From Brevundimonas denitrificans (GTDB taxonomy: Bacteria; Pseudomonadota; Alphaproteobacteria; Caulobacterales; Caulobacteraceae): DNA of 35,371 nt. Location of the stretch: contig NZ_BSOY01000024.1 in NCBI RefSeq assembly GCF_030160755.1, positions 1 through 35,371 of the forward strand. The letters are read 5' to 3'. The position numbers and the translations under genes are program-made. The notes below the pieces were generated by a model. The model saw only the letters and a program-made list of their open reading frames with translations, did no database searches and was not told the origin of the DNA. Shown piece by piece: positions 16,637-25,266 of the stretch (position 1 is its first letter; every line of letters begins with the position of its first letter).

Positions 16637-16938
16637 GCGGCGCGATGCGGCTGCTGGCCGGCCTGTTCGGGGGCCTGGAAGCAGAGACCCCGTACGGCGG
16701 GCGAGCGGTCAGCTGGGAGCCGCTGGGGTCGGCCTGGCTGAAGCTCGGCGCGCGACGGCGGCGCGAGAAGTCTGAACCGGGCGGGGCGCGGGCCGTCGAG
16801 ACGGTGACGGCGGAGACGCGGTCGGACGCGCTGCTGGCCACGGGCCGGATGCTGAGGTTCGGCGGCGGCGACTGGCGGATCGTCTCGGGCGAGACGGTCG
16901 GCGGGCGGGCGATCCTGAACCTCGAGCGGATCCGATGA
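16633..16938 (+). CDS. GTA g7, head-tail adaptor
   Basis: A 101-residue head-closure/adaptor protein (phage head-tail joining family). Characteristic content: AVSWEPLGSAWLKLGARRRR, VTAETRSDALLATGRMLRFG, then GDWRIVSGETVGGRAILNLE, a beta-barrel typical of these adaptors. The start is GTG 16633, overlapping the g6 stop; ATG 16645 is an alternative. The stop overlaps the g8 start. Confidence 0.85.
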   Translation: MSGAMRLLAGLFGGLEAETPYGGRAVSWEPLGSAWLKLGARRRREKSEPGGARAVETVTAETRSDALLATGRMLRFGGGDWRIVSGETVGGRAILNLERIR

Positions 16939-17348
16939 GCGCGCATGAACTGGCGCTGCAGAAGGCGTTGATCGCGCATCTGAAGGCGGATGCGACGGTG
17001 CAGGCGCTCCTGGGAGAACCGGCGCGAATCTGGGATGCGGCGCCGCCGGACGGGGCGTTTCCGCACCTGCTGATCGGGCGAGGCGAGAGCCGGCCGGTCG
17101 GGGCGGACGGGGGCGGGGTCGAGCAGGCGCTGACCCTGACGATCGTTTCCCGGTTTCGCGGGACCGAGGAGGCCAAGGCGGTGCTGGCGGCGGTGCGGGT
17201 CGCGCTGAACGATGCGGCGCTGGAGGCCGACGGGGTGCGGACGGTGAGCCTGAGGGTCCCGTTCGCCGACGTTTTCCCGAGCCCCGACGGGGCGCGGACA
17301 TTTGCGGTGCTGCGGGTGCGCGCCGTCACGGAGGAGGTGGAGACATGA
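16935..17348 (+). CDS. GTA g8, tail terminator/completion protein (DUF3168)
   Basis: A 137-residue DUF3168-type protein that caps the tail tube at the head-proximal end. The opening helix LALQKALIAHLKADATVQAL and the following PARIWDAAPPDGAFPHLLIG are the family signature; LTIVSRFRGTEEAKAVLAAV and a C-terminal beta strand (ARTFAVLRVRAVTEE) complete it. ATG 16935 and stop 17348 both overlap their neighbours by four bases. Confidence 0.88.
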   Translation: MSAHELALQKALIAHLKADATVQALLGEPARIWDAAPPDGAFPHLLIGRGESRPVGADGGGVEQALTLTIVSRFRGTEEAKAVLAAVRVALNDAALEADGVRTVSLRVPFADVFPSPDGARTFAVLRVRAVTEEVET

Positions 17349-17755
17349 GCGCTCAACGGGGCAAGGACATCCTGCTGAAGATCGAGGGCGCGCCGGGCGT
17401 GTTCACGACGGTCGCGGGCCTGAGGGCGCGGACGATCTCGCTGAACGCCCGCACGGTTGATGCGACCGACGGCGACAGCGCGGGGCGCTGGCGCGAGCTG
17501 CTGGGCGGGGCCGGGGTCAAGTCGGCGGCCGTGGCCGGGGAGGGAATCTTCCGCGACGCGGCCTCGGACGCCCTGATCCGCGAGGCCTTCTTCGATCAGG
17601 CGGCGCGCGTATGGCGGCTGATCGTGCCGGACTTCGGCGTGCTGGAGGGGCCTTTCCTCGTGGCGGCGCTGGAATACGCCGGCGAGCATGAGGGGGAGGC
17701 GACGTTCGCGATCAGCCTGGCGAGCTCGGGTGAACTCTCGTTCGAGGCGCTGTGA
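17345..17755 (+). CDS. GTA g9, major tail protein (TP901-1 type)
   Basis: The tail-tube subunit, 136 residues. It has the GTA/TP901-1 pattern: AQRGKDILLKI, LRARTISLNARTVDATDGDS, RWRELLGGAGVKSAAVAGEG and a C-terminal GEATFAISLASSGELSF. The length equals that of RcGTA gp9. The start overlaps the g8 stop as ATGA, and the stop overlaps the g10 start as TGATG, so expression is coupled within the block. Confidence 0.92.
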   Translation: MSAQRGKDILLKIEGAPGVFTTVAGLRARTISLNARTVDATDGDSAGRWRELLGGAGVKSAAVAGEGIFRDAASDALIREAFFDQAARVWRLIVPDFGVLEGPFLVAALEYAGEHEGEATFAISLASSGELSFEAL

Positions 17756-18051
17756 TGGCGGCCAACGGCGCGCGGGGCGAGGTGGCGGCCCTGCTGGCGG
17801 GTTCGGAGCGGCGGCTGTGCCTGACGCTGGGCGCGCTGGCGGAGATCGAGACGGGTCTGGGAGTGGACGGTTTGTCCGGGCTGGCGGAGCGGATGCGGAC
17901 GTTGTCGGCGCTGGATCTGATGACTGTGCTGGCGGCGCTGCTGCGGGGCGGGGAGGAGCGGGCGCTGGCGGATCAGCTGGACCGGGCGGGCGTCGATCCG
18001 CGAGAGGCGGCGGAGGCGGTGGCCAAGGCCTTTGCGGCCGCAGCCGGATGA
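17755..18051 (+). CDS. GTA g10, gene transfer agent family protein (GTA_gp10)
   Basis: A 98-residue protein. ANGARGEVAALLAGSERRLC, then LTLGALAEIETGLGVDGLSG and LDLMTVLAALLRGGEE are the conserved GTA_gp10 features. Together with g10.1 it takes the place of tail-assembly chaperones between major tail and tape-measure genes. ATG 17755 is chosen; GTG 17752 is also possible. The Leu/Ala-rich helical composition fits a chaperone-like role, which is inference. Confidence 0.88.
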   Translation: MAANGARGEVAALLAGSERRLCLTLGALAEIETGLGVDGLSGLAERMRTLSALDLMTVLAALLRGGEERALADQLDRAGVDPREAAEAVAKAFAAAAG

Positions 18052-18221
18052 CTCCCTGGGGCGAGATGTTGCGGACCGCGGCGCGAATGGGGGTCGGGCC
18101 GGAGGGGTTCTGGCGGCTGTCGCTGCGGGAGTGGCGGATGCTGACCGAGCGGCCGGGCGGCGCGGCGCCGTTGAGGCGCGAAGACCTGATGCGAATGGCG
18201 GAGAGTTGGCCGGATGAGTGA
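18048..18221 (+). CDS. GTA g10.1, phage tail assembly chaperone
   Basis: A 57-residue protein beginning MTPWGEMLRTAARMGVGPEG, then FWRLSLREWRML and LRREDLMRMAESWPDE. The W-x-LSLxEWR pattern is typical of the small tail-assembly chaperone family found in this position of GTAs and siphophages. It overlaps g10 at the start (ATGA) and g11 at the stop (8 nt). Confidence 0.85.
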   Translation: MTPWGEMLRTAARMGVGPEGFWRLSLREWRMLTERPGGAAPLRREDLMRMAESWPDE

Positions 18222-18744
18222 CAGTTCTGAACCGACCGCCCTGGACGGGGTGCCGCGCAAGGCGGCGGAGGCTGCGGCGGCGCTGGAGGGGTTGCGGGAG
18301 CCGGCGGAGCGGGCGGCGGCCTCGATCGAGGCTGCTTTCGGGAGGGCCGGAGACGGTCTGGTCCGGTCGCTGGCCCGGGCGGCGGCGGACGGGGAGATCA
18401 GTCTGGCTGAGCTGGCGCGGGCGGTCCTGGCGGCGGTGAATGCGGCGTCGGGATCGGGCGGCGGAGGCGGGCTGGGCGAGGCGATCGCCCAGGCGGTGCA
18501 GACGGTGTTCGCGGGCTCGCGCGCCGACGGAGGGGCGGTGCTCGGCGGCGGAGCCTATCTGGTCGGTGAGCGGGGACCGGAAGTGTTCCGGCCCACAGGC
18601 GCCGGGGTCATCGAGCCGGCCGGCGGCGGGGGCGTCATCGTCAATGTGCGGGTGGACGGGGGGCCACAGGCGCTGCTGCGTTCCGAGGCGCAGATCGCCC
18701 AGATGCTGGCGCGCGCCGTATCGTTGGGCGCGCGCCGACTCTGA
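18214..18744 (+). CDS. GTA g11, short tail tape-measure protein
   Basis: A 176-residue tape-measure protein. GTA tape measures are much shorter than those of phages, in line with their short tails. A helical N-terminal half (about 14-75) leads to a Gly-rich linker and the typical C-terminal module GGAYLVGERGPEVFRPTGAG followed by GGGGVIVNVRVDGG. The length is at the lower end for the family, but no frameshift is seen. The next GTA gene is displaced by an inserted reverse-strand gene. Confidence 0.85.
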   Translation: MSDSSEPTALDGVPRKAAEAAAALEGLREPAERAAASIEAAFGRAGDGLVRSLARAAADGEISLAELARAVLAAVNAASGSGGGGGLGEAIAQAVQTVFAGSRADGGAVLGGGAYLVGERGPEVFRPTGAGVIEPAGGGGVIVNVRVDGGPQALLRSEAQIAQMLARAVSLGARRL

Positions 18745-18761
18745 TCCCCTTCGTCAGGCGG

Positions 18762-19244
18762 TCAACTCTTGGGGTTGGGACCGTAACGGTTCTCGCCGGG
18801 CTGACCCTCGGCCAGCCCGATCCAGAGCAGGAAGCCGAGGCAGACCAACAGGACCACGCCGACGACCCCCATGGCAGGGCCCAACAGGGCCATGATGGCG
18901 GCCGGATCTCCGTCCTCCAGCGCCGCGGCGTTGGACAGGGCCGAGACACCCATCATGGAGACCGCGGCGATGCCGCCGATGATGCAGGCGACCCATGGAA
19001 TTACGACCAGCCAGCCGCTCTTGCCCATGTCGTGAAGGCGTTTCACGGCGATGGCCAGGTTGGGCCAGATCAGCGCGAGCGAGATCAGCTGGCCGACGAA
19101 CGGAATAAAGTTGGCGACCCAGCCAGCACCGACGCAGATCAGCCAGCCGATCCAGAAATGTGAGCGGCGCGTACGGCCCTCGAACGAAAACAACAGCTTC
19201 TGCCAGTCGAGGCCCTGACTCGGGGCTGAAGTTTCGGTGCTCAT
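18762..19244 (-). CDS. DUF805 family inner-membrane protein
   Basis: A 160-residue protein with the DUF805 pattern: LLFSFEGRTRRSHFWIGWLI near the N-terminus, several hydrophobic helices (about 32-50, 50-65, 85-105, 125-148) and the conserved LAIAVKRLHDMGKSGW loop. The function of DUF805 proteins is not known. It is on the strand opposite the GTA genes, 17 nt after the g11 stop, and so interrupts the g11-g12 junction. It is not part of any described GTA. Confidence 0.9.
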   Translation of the reverse strand: MSTETSAPSQGLDWQKLLFSFEGRTRRSHFWIGWLICVGAGWVANFIPFVGQLISLALIWPNLAIAVKRLHDMGKSGWLVVIPWVACIIGGIAAVSMMGVSALSNAAALEDGDPAAIMALLGPAMGVVGVVLLVCLGFLLWIGLAEGQPGENRYGPNPKS

Positions 19245-19344
19245 GACGCCCTCCCGCGCGTTCCGGGCCCGACGCCCGGCGGGGAAGAATGGCGTAACGG
19301 CGCTCGCTCGACAAGCGAAAGCGGGGCCGCGGAAGAACCGGACA

Positions 19345-19372
19345 GGCGTCCCCGCTTTCGCGGGGATGACAA
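19345..19372. repeat. REP-like hairpin between the DUF805 gene and g12
   Basis: CCCCGC (19350-19355), TTTC loop, GCGGGG (19360-19365), followed by ATGACA. It shares the core GCTTTCGC plus GGGATGA with both arms of the inverted repeat at 32862-32990, so the two loci carry the same interspersed element family. It ends about 22 nt before g12. Confidence 0.7.
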
Positions 19373-19393
19373 GTTCTCAGTTGGGGCGAACGG

Positions 19394-20023
19394 ATGAGTT
19401 TTCATGAGGTGAGGCTGCCGGCGCGGTTGGCGTTCGGATCGACGGGCGGGGTGGAGCGGCGGACCGAGATCGTCACGCTGGGGTCCGGGTTTGAGCGGCG
19501 CTCGACTCCATGGACCCAGGGACGGCGGCGCTATCTGATCGGGGCCAATCTGCGCTCGCTGGATGACATGGCGGCGCTGACAGGGTTTTTCGAGGCGCGG
19601 CGCGGGCGGCTGTACGGCTTCCGGTTCCGGGACTTCGCGGACTGCAAGTCCTGCGCGCCGGGGGCGGCGGCCGGTTCGCTGGACCAGGCGCTGGGCGAGG
19701 GCGACGGGACGCGGACGGTGTTCCCGCTGGTCAAGCGATATGGGGAGGGCGAGGACGCGCTGGAGCGGCGGATCGCCAAGCCGGTCGAGGGGACGGTCCG
19801 GGTTGCGATCGACGGAGTCGAACTGGCGGCGTCGGGGTTCGCGGTCGATGCGCCGACGGGGGCGGTGACGCTGAACGCTCCACCCGATGCGGGTGCGGCG
19901 GTGACCGCCGGTTTCGAGTTCGACACGCCGGTGCGGTTCGACGCCGACAGGATCGAGGTCACGCTGGAGAGTTTCGACGCCGGACGGATGGCGGCCGTGC
20001 CGCTGATCGAGGTGCGGGTCTGA
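19394..20023 (+). CDS. GTA g12, distal tail protein (DUF2460)
   Basis: A 209-residue DUF2460 protein, the distal tail component that joins tube and baseplate. The family signature is present: FHEVRLPARLAFGSTGGVER, then RRTEIVTLGSGFERRSTPW, LIGANLRSLDDMAALTGFFE and RLYGFRFRDFADCKSC. The C-terminal end (VTAGFEFDTPVRFDADRIEV, then FDAGRMAAVPLIEVRV) is complete. The gene lies after the inserted DUF805 gene, so it needs its own promoter or read-through from g11. Confidence 0.92.
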   Translation: MSFHEVRLPARLAFGSTGGVERRTEIVTLGSGFERRSTPWTQGRRRYLIGANLRSLDDMAALTGFFEARRGRLYGFRFRDFADCKSCAPGAAAGSLDQALGEGDGTRTVFPLVKRYGEGEDALERRIAKPVEGTVRVAIDGVELAASGFAVDAPTGAVTLNAPPDAGAAVTAGFEFDTPVRFDADRIEVTLESFDAGRMAAVPLIEVRV

Positions 20024-20026
20024 GCC

Positions 20027-20830
20027 ATGCGAGCCATACCAATCGAACTGACCGCCCGCATCGAGAGCGGGGCGGCGAGGCTGTGTCATGCCTGGGTGAT
20101 GCGGCGGACGGACGGGGTCAAACTGGGGTTCACGGATCATGACCGCGACCTGATCGTCGAAAACGTGACGTGCCGGGCGGCGAGCGGCTGGACCGCGGGG
20201 GCGGCGGACAGCGCCGTGGGGTTGAGCGCCGGGTCGGCGGCGGTCGCAGGCGGTCTGGATGATGCGGCGATCACCGACGCCGATGTGGAGGCGGGGCTGT
20301 ATGACGGGGCTTCGGTCTCCCTGTGGCGGGTGGATTGGGATCGGCCGGATCTGCGGGTGCGGCTGTGGACGGCGACACTGGCGCGCATCCGGCGCGAAGG
20401 GGCCGGGTTCAGCGCCGAGCTGGAAGGGCCGCTGGCGAAGCTGGAACGGGTGGTCGGCGGAGGGGTAAGCGAGGTCGCGTTCACGGCGACGGGGCTGCAT
20501 GAGCGGCCGTGGTCGCCCGCGCACCTTCGGGTCGCGGCGCGAACAGACGGCGGCTTCGACCTGGGCTGGATCGCGCGGGCCAGGATCGATGGCGACCGCT
20601 GGGATGGCGAGGCGGCCGGGTTCGGGTCGTTGAGGTTTCGGGTGAGGGTGCTGGACGGCGCGACCGAGAGACGGGCGTTCGAGCTCGAGGGGAATACGGC
20701 GACCTTTTCGGCGACCGATCTGGCCGTGGATTTTCCGGGCGGGCTGGACGGCGATTCTCAGGTGGCCGTGGCCCAGTGGGGCGACGGATATGGCTGGGGG
20801 ATGGAGGCTTTCGCCGCTCTCACGCCCTGA
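20027..20830 (+). CDS. Apparent fusion of GTA g13 (DUF2163 N-terminal domain) to the C-terminus of g15
   Basis: A 267-residue ORF starting 3 nt after g12. Residues 1 to about 143 are a normal DUF2163 N-terminal domain (ARLCHAWVMRRTDGVKLGFT, DHDRDLIV, ADVEAGLYDGASVSLWRVDW, LEGPLAKLERVVG). In intact g13 a second, cysteine-containing BR0599-type domain should follow. Instead, from about residue 147 the sequence (FTATGLHERPWSPAHLRVAA, DLGWIARARIDGDRWDGEAA, then FRVRVLDG) resembles the extreme C-terminus of the GTA g15 host-contact protein. The simplest reading is an in-frame deletion of 3' g13, all of g14 and most of g15, with the join near 20453-20476. The g15 match is from memory of the family. 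Confidence 0.72.
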   Translation: MRAIPIELTARIESGAARLCHAWVMRRTDGVKLGFTDHDRDLIVENVTCRAASGWTAGAADSAVGLSAGSAAVAGGLDDAAITDADVEAGLYDGASVSLWRVDWDRPDLRVRLWTATLARIRREGAGFSAELEGPLAKLERVVGGGVSEVAFTATGLHERPWSPAHLRVAARTDGGFDLGWIARARIDGDRWDGEAAGFGSLRFRVRVLDGATERRAFELEGNTATFSATDLAVDFPGGLDGDSQVAVAQWGDGYGWGMEAFAALTP

Positions 20831-20907
20831 TTTGCCGCCTCTCCCTTTGCGCGGCGCGCGGGATGCCCTAACTGACGCTCTCGGCTTTCGATGGAGCGGC
20901 ATTCGAC

Positions 20908-21834
20908 GTGGCGGGCGATCCCTACAAGGAACTGGGCGTTTCGAGGGGCGCGAGCGCGGACGAAATCAAGAAGGCGTTCCGCAAGCTCGCCAAGGAACTG
21001 CATCCGGACAAGAACCCCGGCAACCCGGTGGCGGACGAGCGGTTCAAGCGCATCACCGCCGCCTTCGACCTGCTGGGCGACAAGGAAAAGCGGGCGAAAT
21101 TCGATCGGGGCGAGATCGATGCGGACGGCCGCGAGCAGTTTCGCGGCTTCGGCGGCGGTGGACCAGGCGGCGCTCGCGGCGGTCCGGGCGGAAATCCCTT
21201 TGGTCAGGGCGGGGCCCGACAGCAGGGTTTCGAGAACATCGACCTCGATGAACTGTTCGGCGGCATGTTCGGTGGAGCGGCCCGGCCGGGCGGCGCGCGG
21301 CCAGGCGGTTTCGCGTCCAGGGGTCAGGACGTCAAGGCCACGCTGGAGATCAGTCTCGAAGACTCGATTTCGGGCGCGACGCGGCGGATCCAGTTCTCGG
21401 ACGGGCGGATGCTGGACGTGGCGATCCCCAAGGGGGCCAGCGATGGGCAAACGATCCGACTGAAGGGCCAGGGCGCGCCGGGGCGCGGCGGTCCGGCGGG
21501 CGACGCCCTGATTGAGTTGAGGGTGGCGAAACATCCGGTCTTCACCCGCGACGGGGCCGACCTGACCATGGATCAGCCGGTGGCGCTGTATGACGCGGTG
21601 CTGGGCGGCAAGGTTCCGGTGCGGACGCCCGAGGGCACCGTCAGCATGACCATTCCCCCCGGTTCCAGTTCGGGCAAGGTGCTGAGGCTGAAGGGCCGGG
21701 GCGCGTTCGCGGACGGCAAGCGCGGCGACCTGCTGGCCAAGCTCATGATCACCCTGCCGGAAGACAGCGCCGAATTGACGAAGCTGGCGCAGGCCGTACG
21801 CGACAAGGGGCCGGTGCGGCCTTTCCGCGACTGA
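20908..21834 (+). CDS. J-domain chaperone, DnaJ/CbpA-like
   Basis: A 308-residue co-chaperone for DnaK. The J domain (about 4-70) has YKELGVSRGASADEIKKAFR and the catalytic HPD triad at 32-34. A Gly/Phe-rich linker (about 75-140) follows, then the C-terminal substrate-binding domains (DVKATLEISLEDSISGATRR, IPKGASDGQTIRLKGQG, LRLKGRGAF). There is no Cys-rich zinc finger, so it is class II (CbpA/DjlA-like), not DnaJ itself. GTG 20908 is the only start that keeps the J domain whole. The stop overlaps the serC start (TGATG). Confidence 0.9.
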   Translation: MAGDPYKELGVSRGASADEIKKAFRKLAKELHPDKNPGNPVADERFKRITAAFDLLGDKEKRAKFDRGEIDADGREQFRGFGGGGPGGARGGPGGNPFGQGGARQQGFENIDLDELFGGMFGGAARPGGARPGGFASRGQDVKATLEISLEDSISGATRRIQFSDGRMLDVAIPKGASDGQTIRLKGQGAPGRGGPAGDALIELRVAKHPVFTRDGADLTMDQPVALYDAVLGGKVPVRTPEGTVSMTIPPGSSSGKVLRLKGRGAFADGKRGDLLAKLMITLPEDSAELTKLAQAVRDKGPVRPFRD

Positions 21835-22985
21835 TGGCGAACCGCCCGAACCTCAAGCCGGAGCGGCCCTGGTTCTCGTCCGGGCCGACGGCGAAACGGC
21901 CCGGGTGGTCGTCGCAGGCGATTCCGCATGCGCTGCTGGGGCGCGGCATCCGCGCGCCCGAGGTGGTGGAGCGGTTTGCTCATGGGTTGAGGCTGACGCG
22001 GGAGCTGCTGCAGGTCCCGGCGGGGTGGGTGCTGGTCTATGTGCCGGGGTCCGACACCGGGGCGGTCGAGGCGGCCCTGTGGTCGATGCTGGGCGAGCGG
22101 CCGGTGCAGGTGCTGGCGTTCGAGAATTTCGGCAAGGTCTGGGCGACCGATGCGGTCGAGCATCTGAAGCTGGAACCCGAGGTGATTGCGGCGCCGTGGG
22201 GCGAATGGCCGGATACCTCGACCGTCGATCCGGCGAAGGACCTGGTGTTTCCGTGGAACGGGACGACGTCGGGCGTGTGCGCGCCGAATGCGGACTTCAT
22301 CGCCGATGACCGTGAAGGGCTGGTGATCTGCGACGCGACCTCGGCGGCCTTCGCCATGCCGTTGCCGTGGGACAAGCTGGATGTGGTGACGTTCAGCTTC
22401 CAGAAGGCGCTGGGCGGAGAGGCGGGACTGGGCGTGGCCGCCCTGTCGCCGCGGGCGGTCGAGCGACTGGATCGCTATGCGCCGCCAAGGCCGGTGCCCA
22501 AGGTGCTGCGCCTGCGCGACGGCAAGGGCTTCGACCGGACGCTGGCGTCGGGGTCGATGATCAACACCTTCTCGGTCTGGACGATCGAGGACTGGATCGA
22601 CGGCGTGGAATGGGGGCTGTCAGTCGGCGGGCTTGAGGCGCTGATCGCGCGGACGCGGGCGAATGCGGCGGCGCTGGACGCATGGGTGCGGCGGACGGAC
22701 TGGATCGACTATCTGGCCGTCGATCCGGCGACGCGGTCGACGACCTCTGTTTGCCTGAGGATCGTCGATCCGCGCGTGACGGCCATGGCCGAGGAGGCGC
22801 GGCAGGCGCTGGTCCGGCGGATGAAGGCGCTGGTCGAGGACGAGGGCGCGGCCTTCGATATTGAGAGCCACCGGAATGCGCCCCCCGGGCTGCGCATCTG
22901 GTGCGGCTGCACCGTCGAGACGGCGGACATCGAGGCGCTGACGCCCTGGCTGGACTGGGCGTTCGAGACGGCGCTGACGGAATAA
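21834..22985 (+). CDS. serC: Phosphoserine aminotransferase
   Basis: A 383-residue PLP enzyme that converts 3-phosphohydroxypyruvate and glutamate to phosphoserine in serine synthesis. It belongs to the alphaproteobacterial SerC group: PNLKPERPWFSSGPTAKRPG at the start, YVPGSDTGAVEAALWSMLG, and the cofactor Lys191 in VTFSFQKALGGEAG. The length is normal. ATG 21834 overlaps the stop of the chaperone gene, suggesting one transcript. In many alphaproteobacteria serA follows serC; here purA comes next, so serA must be elsewhere. Confidence 0.93.
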   Translation: MANRPNLKPERPWFSSGPTAKRPGWSSQAIPHALLGRGIRAPEVVERFAHGLRLTRELLQVPAGWVLVYVPGSDTGAVEAALWSMLGERPVQVLAFENFGKVWATDAVEHLKLEPEVIAAPWGEWPDTSTVDPAKDLVFPWNGTTSGVCAPNADFIADDREGLVICDATSAAFAMPLPWDKLDVVTFSFQKALGGEAGLGVAALSPRAVERLDRYAPPRPVPKVLRLRDGKGFDRTLASGSMINTFSVWTIEDWIDGVEWGLSVGGLEALIARTRANAAALDAWVRRTDWIDYLAVDPATRSTTSVCLRIVDPRVTAMAEEARQALVRRMKALVEDEGAAFDIESHRNAPPGLRIWCGCTVETADIEALTPWLDWAFETALTE

Positions 22986-23067
22986 TCGTCCGGCGACGGG
23001 ACACCCGCCGATTCCCCGGCTATAGGCTGCGCCCGCATTCCGAAATCCCGGACAGCGGAGAACAGTC

Positions 23068-24363
<1,296 letters not shown>

Positions 24364-24375
24364 ACGACCCGACGG

Positions 24376-24421
24376 CTGAACCCCGCTAATCGCGCGTTCA
24401 ACGCGCTTTAACCCGGTTCAG
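24376..24421. terminator. Nested hairpin after purA
   Basis: An outer 7-bp stem, CTGAACC (24376-24382) with GGTTCAG (24415-24421), encloses an inner 7-bp stem, GCGCGTT (24392-24398) with AACGCGC (24400-24406). The inner stem is followed by TTTAA. This could terminate purA or shape the leader of the receiver-protein gene, whose start is 33 nt downstream. Confidence 0.5.
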
Positions 24422-24454
24422 TTATGCACGACCTCCGAGGTGGAGGTTCGCGTC

Positions 24455-25261
24455 TTGTTTGCAGTCGATCGTCGCGTGCTGGCGAAGCTGGAGCCCGTCG
24501 TCAAACGGGTGTTGATCGTCGACCCGAATCCTCACGCCGCCCGGCTGCTGACCGACATCATGAAGGGTCTGGGCGCGCGCGACATCGTGGTTCAGGCGAA
24601 CGAGAAACGGGCCCTGATGGCGGCGGCGGAGCTTGAGCCCGGCATCGTCTTCACAGAGCGCACGGGGGAGGGGCTGGACGGCGAATCCCTGGCGAGGGCG
24701 CTGCGGCGCTCGGATATGAACTGCCGCCGCGCGCCGATCATCATGATCACCGCCGACGCGACCGCGCGCACGATCCTGGGCGCCCGGGATTCCGGCGTGC
24801 ATGAATTCCTGCGCAAGCCCTTCACCAGCGCCGACCTGTTCAAACGGGTCGAGAACGTCGCGCTGAAGCCGCGCGACTGGGTTGAGGCTGTGGGCTACAT
24901 CGGTCCCGACCGGCGCCGGTTCAACTCAGGCGAATTCTCCGGCGCCAGAAAGCGCAAGGCCGACCGGTCGGCGTCGGGCGCGGCCGGACACCTGGAGGCC
25001 AAGGACCAGGCGATGCGCATACTGGGCTCGGCCCTGGACCAGTTCGACAGTGACCCGATGCAGGCGGTGCGGGCCATCCGCGAGCAGGCGGCGACCTTGA
25101 AGATGCTGGCCATGAAGGTGTCGGACTCGCGCCTGGCCGTGGCGGTCGGGGCGCTGGAGGTGTCGATGGCGTCGGGGCCGCCGACAAAGGCGACCCTGGC
25201 GGCGCCGATCGGAACCCTGCTGGCCATGCATCAGGTCGAGCCGGTCGCCAAGGCCGGCTGA
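24455..25261 (+). CDS. Receiver-domain protein with Glu at the phospho-acceptor position
   Basis: A 268-residue protein. Residues about 14-130 form a CheY-like receiver: KRVLIVDPNPHAARLLTDIM, APIIMITADATAR and VHEFLRKPFTSADLF with the conserved Thr99 and Lys121. The phospho-acceptor position, aligned by the spacing to LDG, is Glu68 (IVFTERTGEGLDG), and the acidic pair near the N-terminus is reduced to Asp23. The C-terminal part (KPRDWVEAVGYIGPDRRRFN, then a helical region) is not a known DNA-binding domain; the same tail occurs in Caulobacter proteins as I recall them. TTG 24455 is chosen because GGAGG lies 8 nt upstream. It may act as a fixed-state adaptor. Confidence 0.8.
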   Translation: MFAVDRRVLAKLEPVVKRVLIVDPNPHAARLLTDIMKGLGARDIVVQANEKRALMAAAELEPGIVFTERTGEGLDGESLARALRRSDMNCRRAPIIMITADATARTILGARDSGVHEFLRKPFTSADLFKRVENVALKPRDWVEAVGYIGPDRRRFNSGEFSGARKRKADRSASGAAGHLEAKDQAMRILGSALDQFDSDPMQAVRAIREQAATLKMLAMKVSDSRLAVAVGALEVSMASGPPTKATLAAPIGTLLAMHQVEPVAKAG

Positions 25262-25266
25262 CGCCG

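Larger units (their letters stand above)
8097..20830 (+). mobile_element. Gene transfer agent cluster, interrupted and 3'-truncated
   Basis: Homologues of RcGTA genes g1, g2, g3, g3.5, g4, g5, g6, g7, g8, g9, g10, g10.1, g11 and g12, and a g13/g15 fusion, occur on the plus strand in the canonical order. GTAs are domesticated prophages that package random host DNA; no integrase, excisionase or att site is expected and none is seen. Foreign genes separate g4 from g5 (11690-14765) and g11 from g12 (18762-19244). There is no g14 (NlpC/P60-type peptidase) and only the tail end of g15. Lysis, head-spike and maturation genes, which are unlinked in other species, are not here. Recognition rests on family motifs and gene order read by eye. 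Confidence 0.9.
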
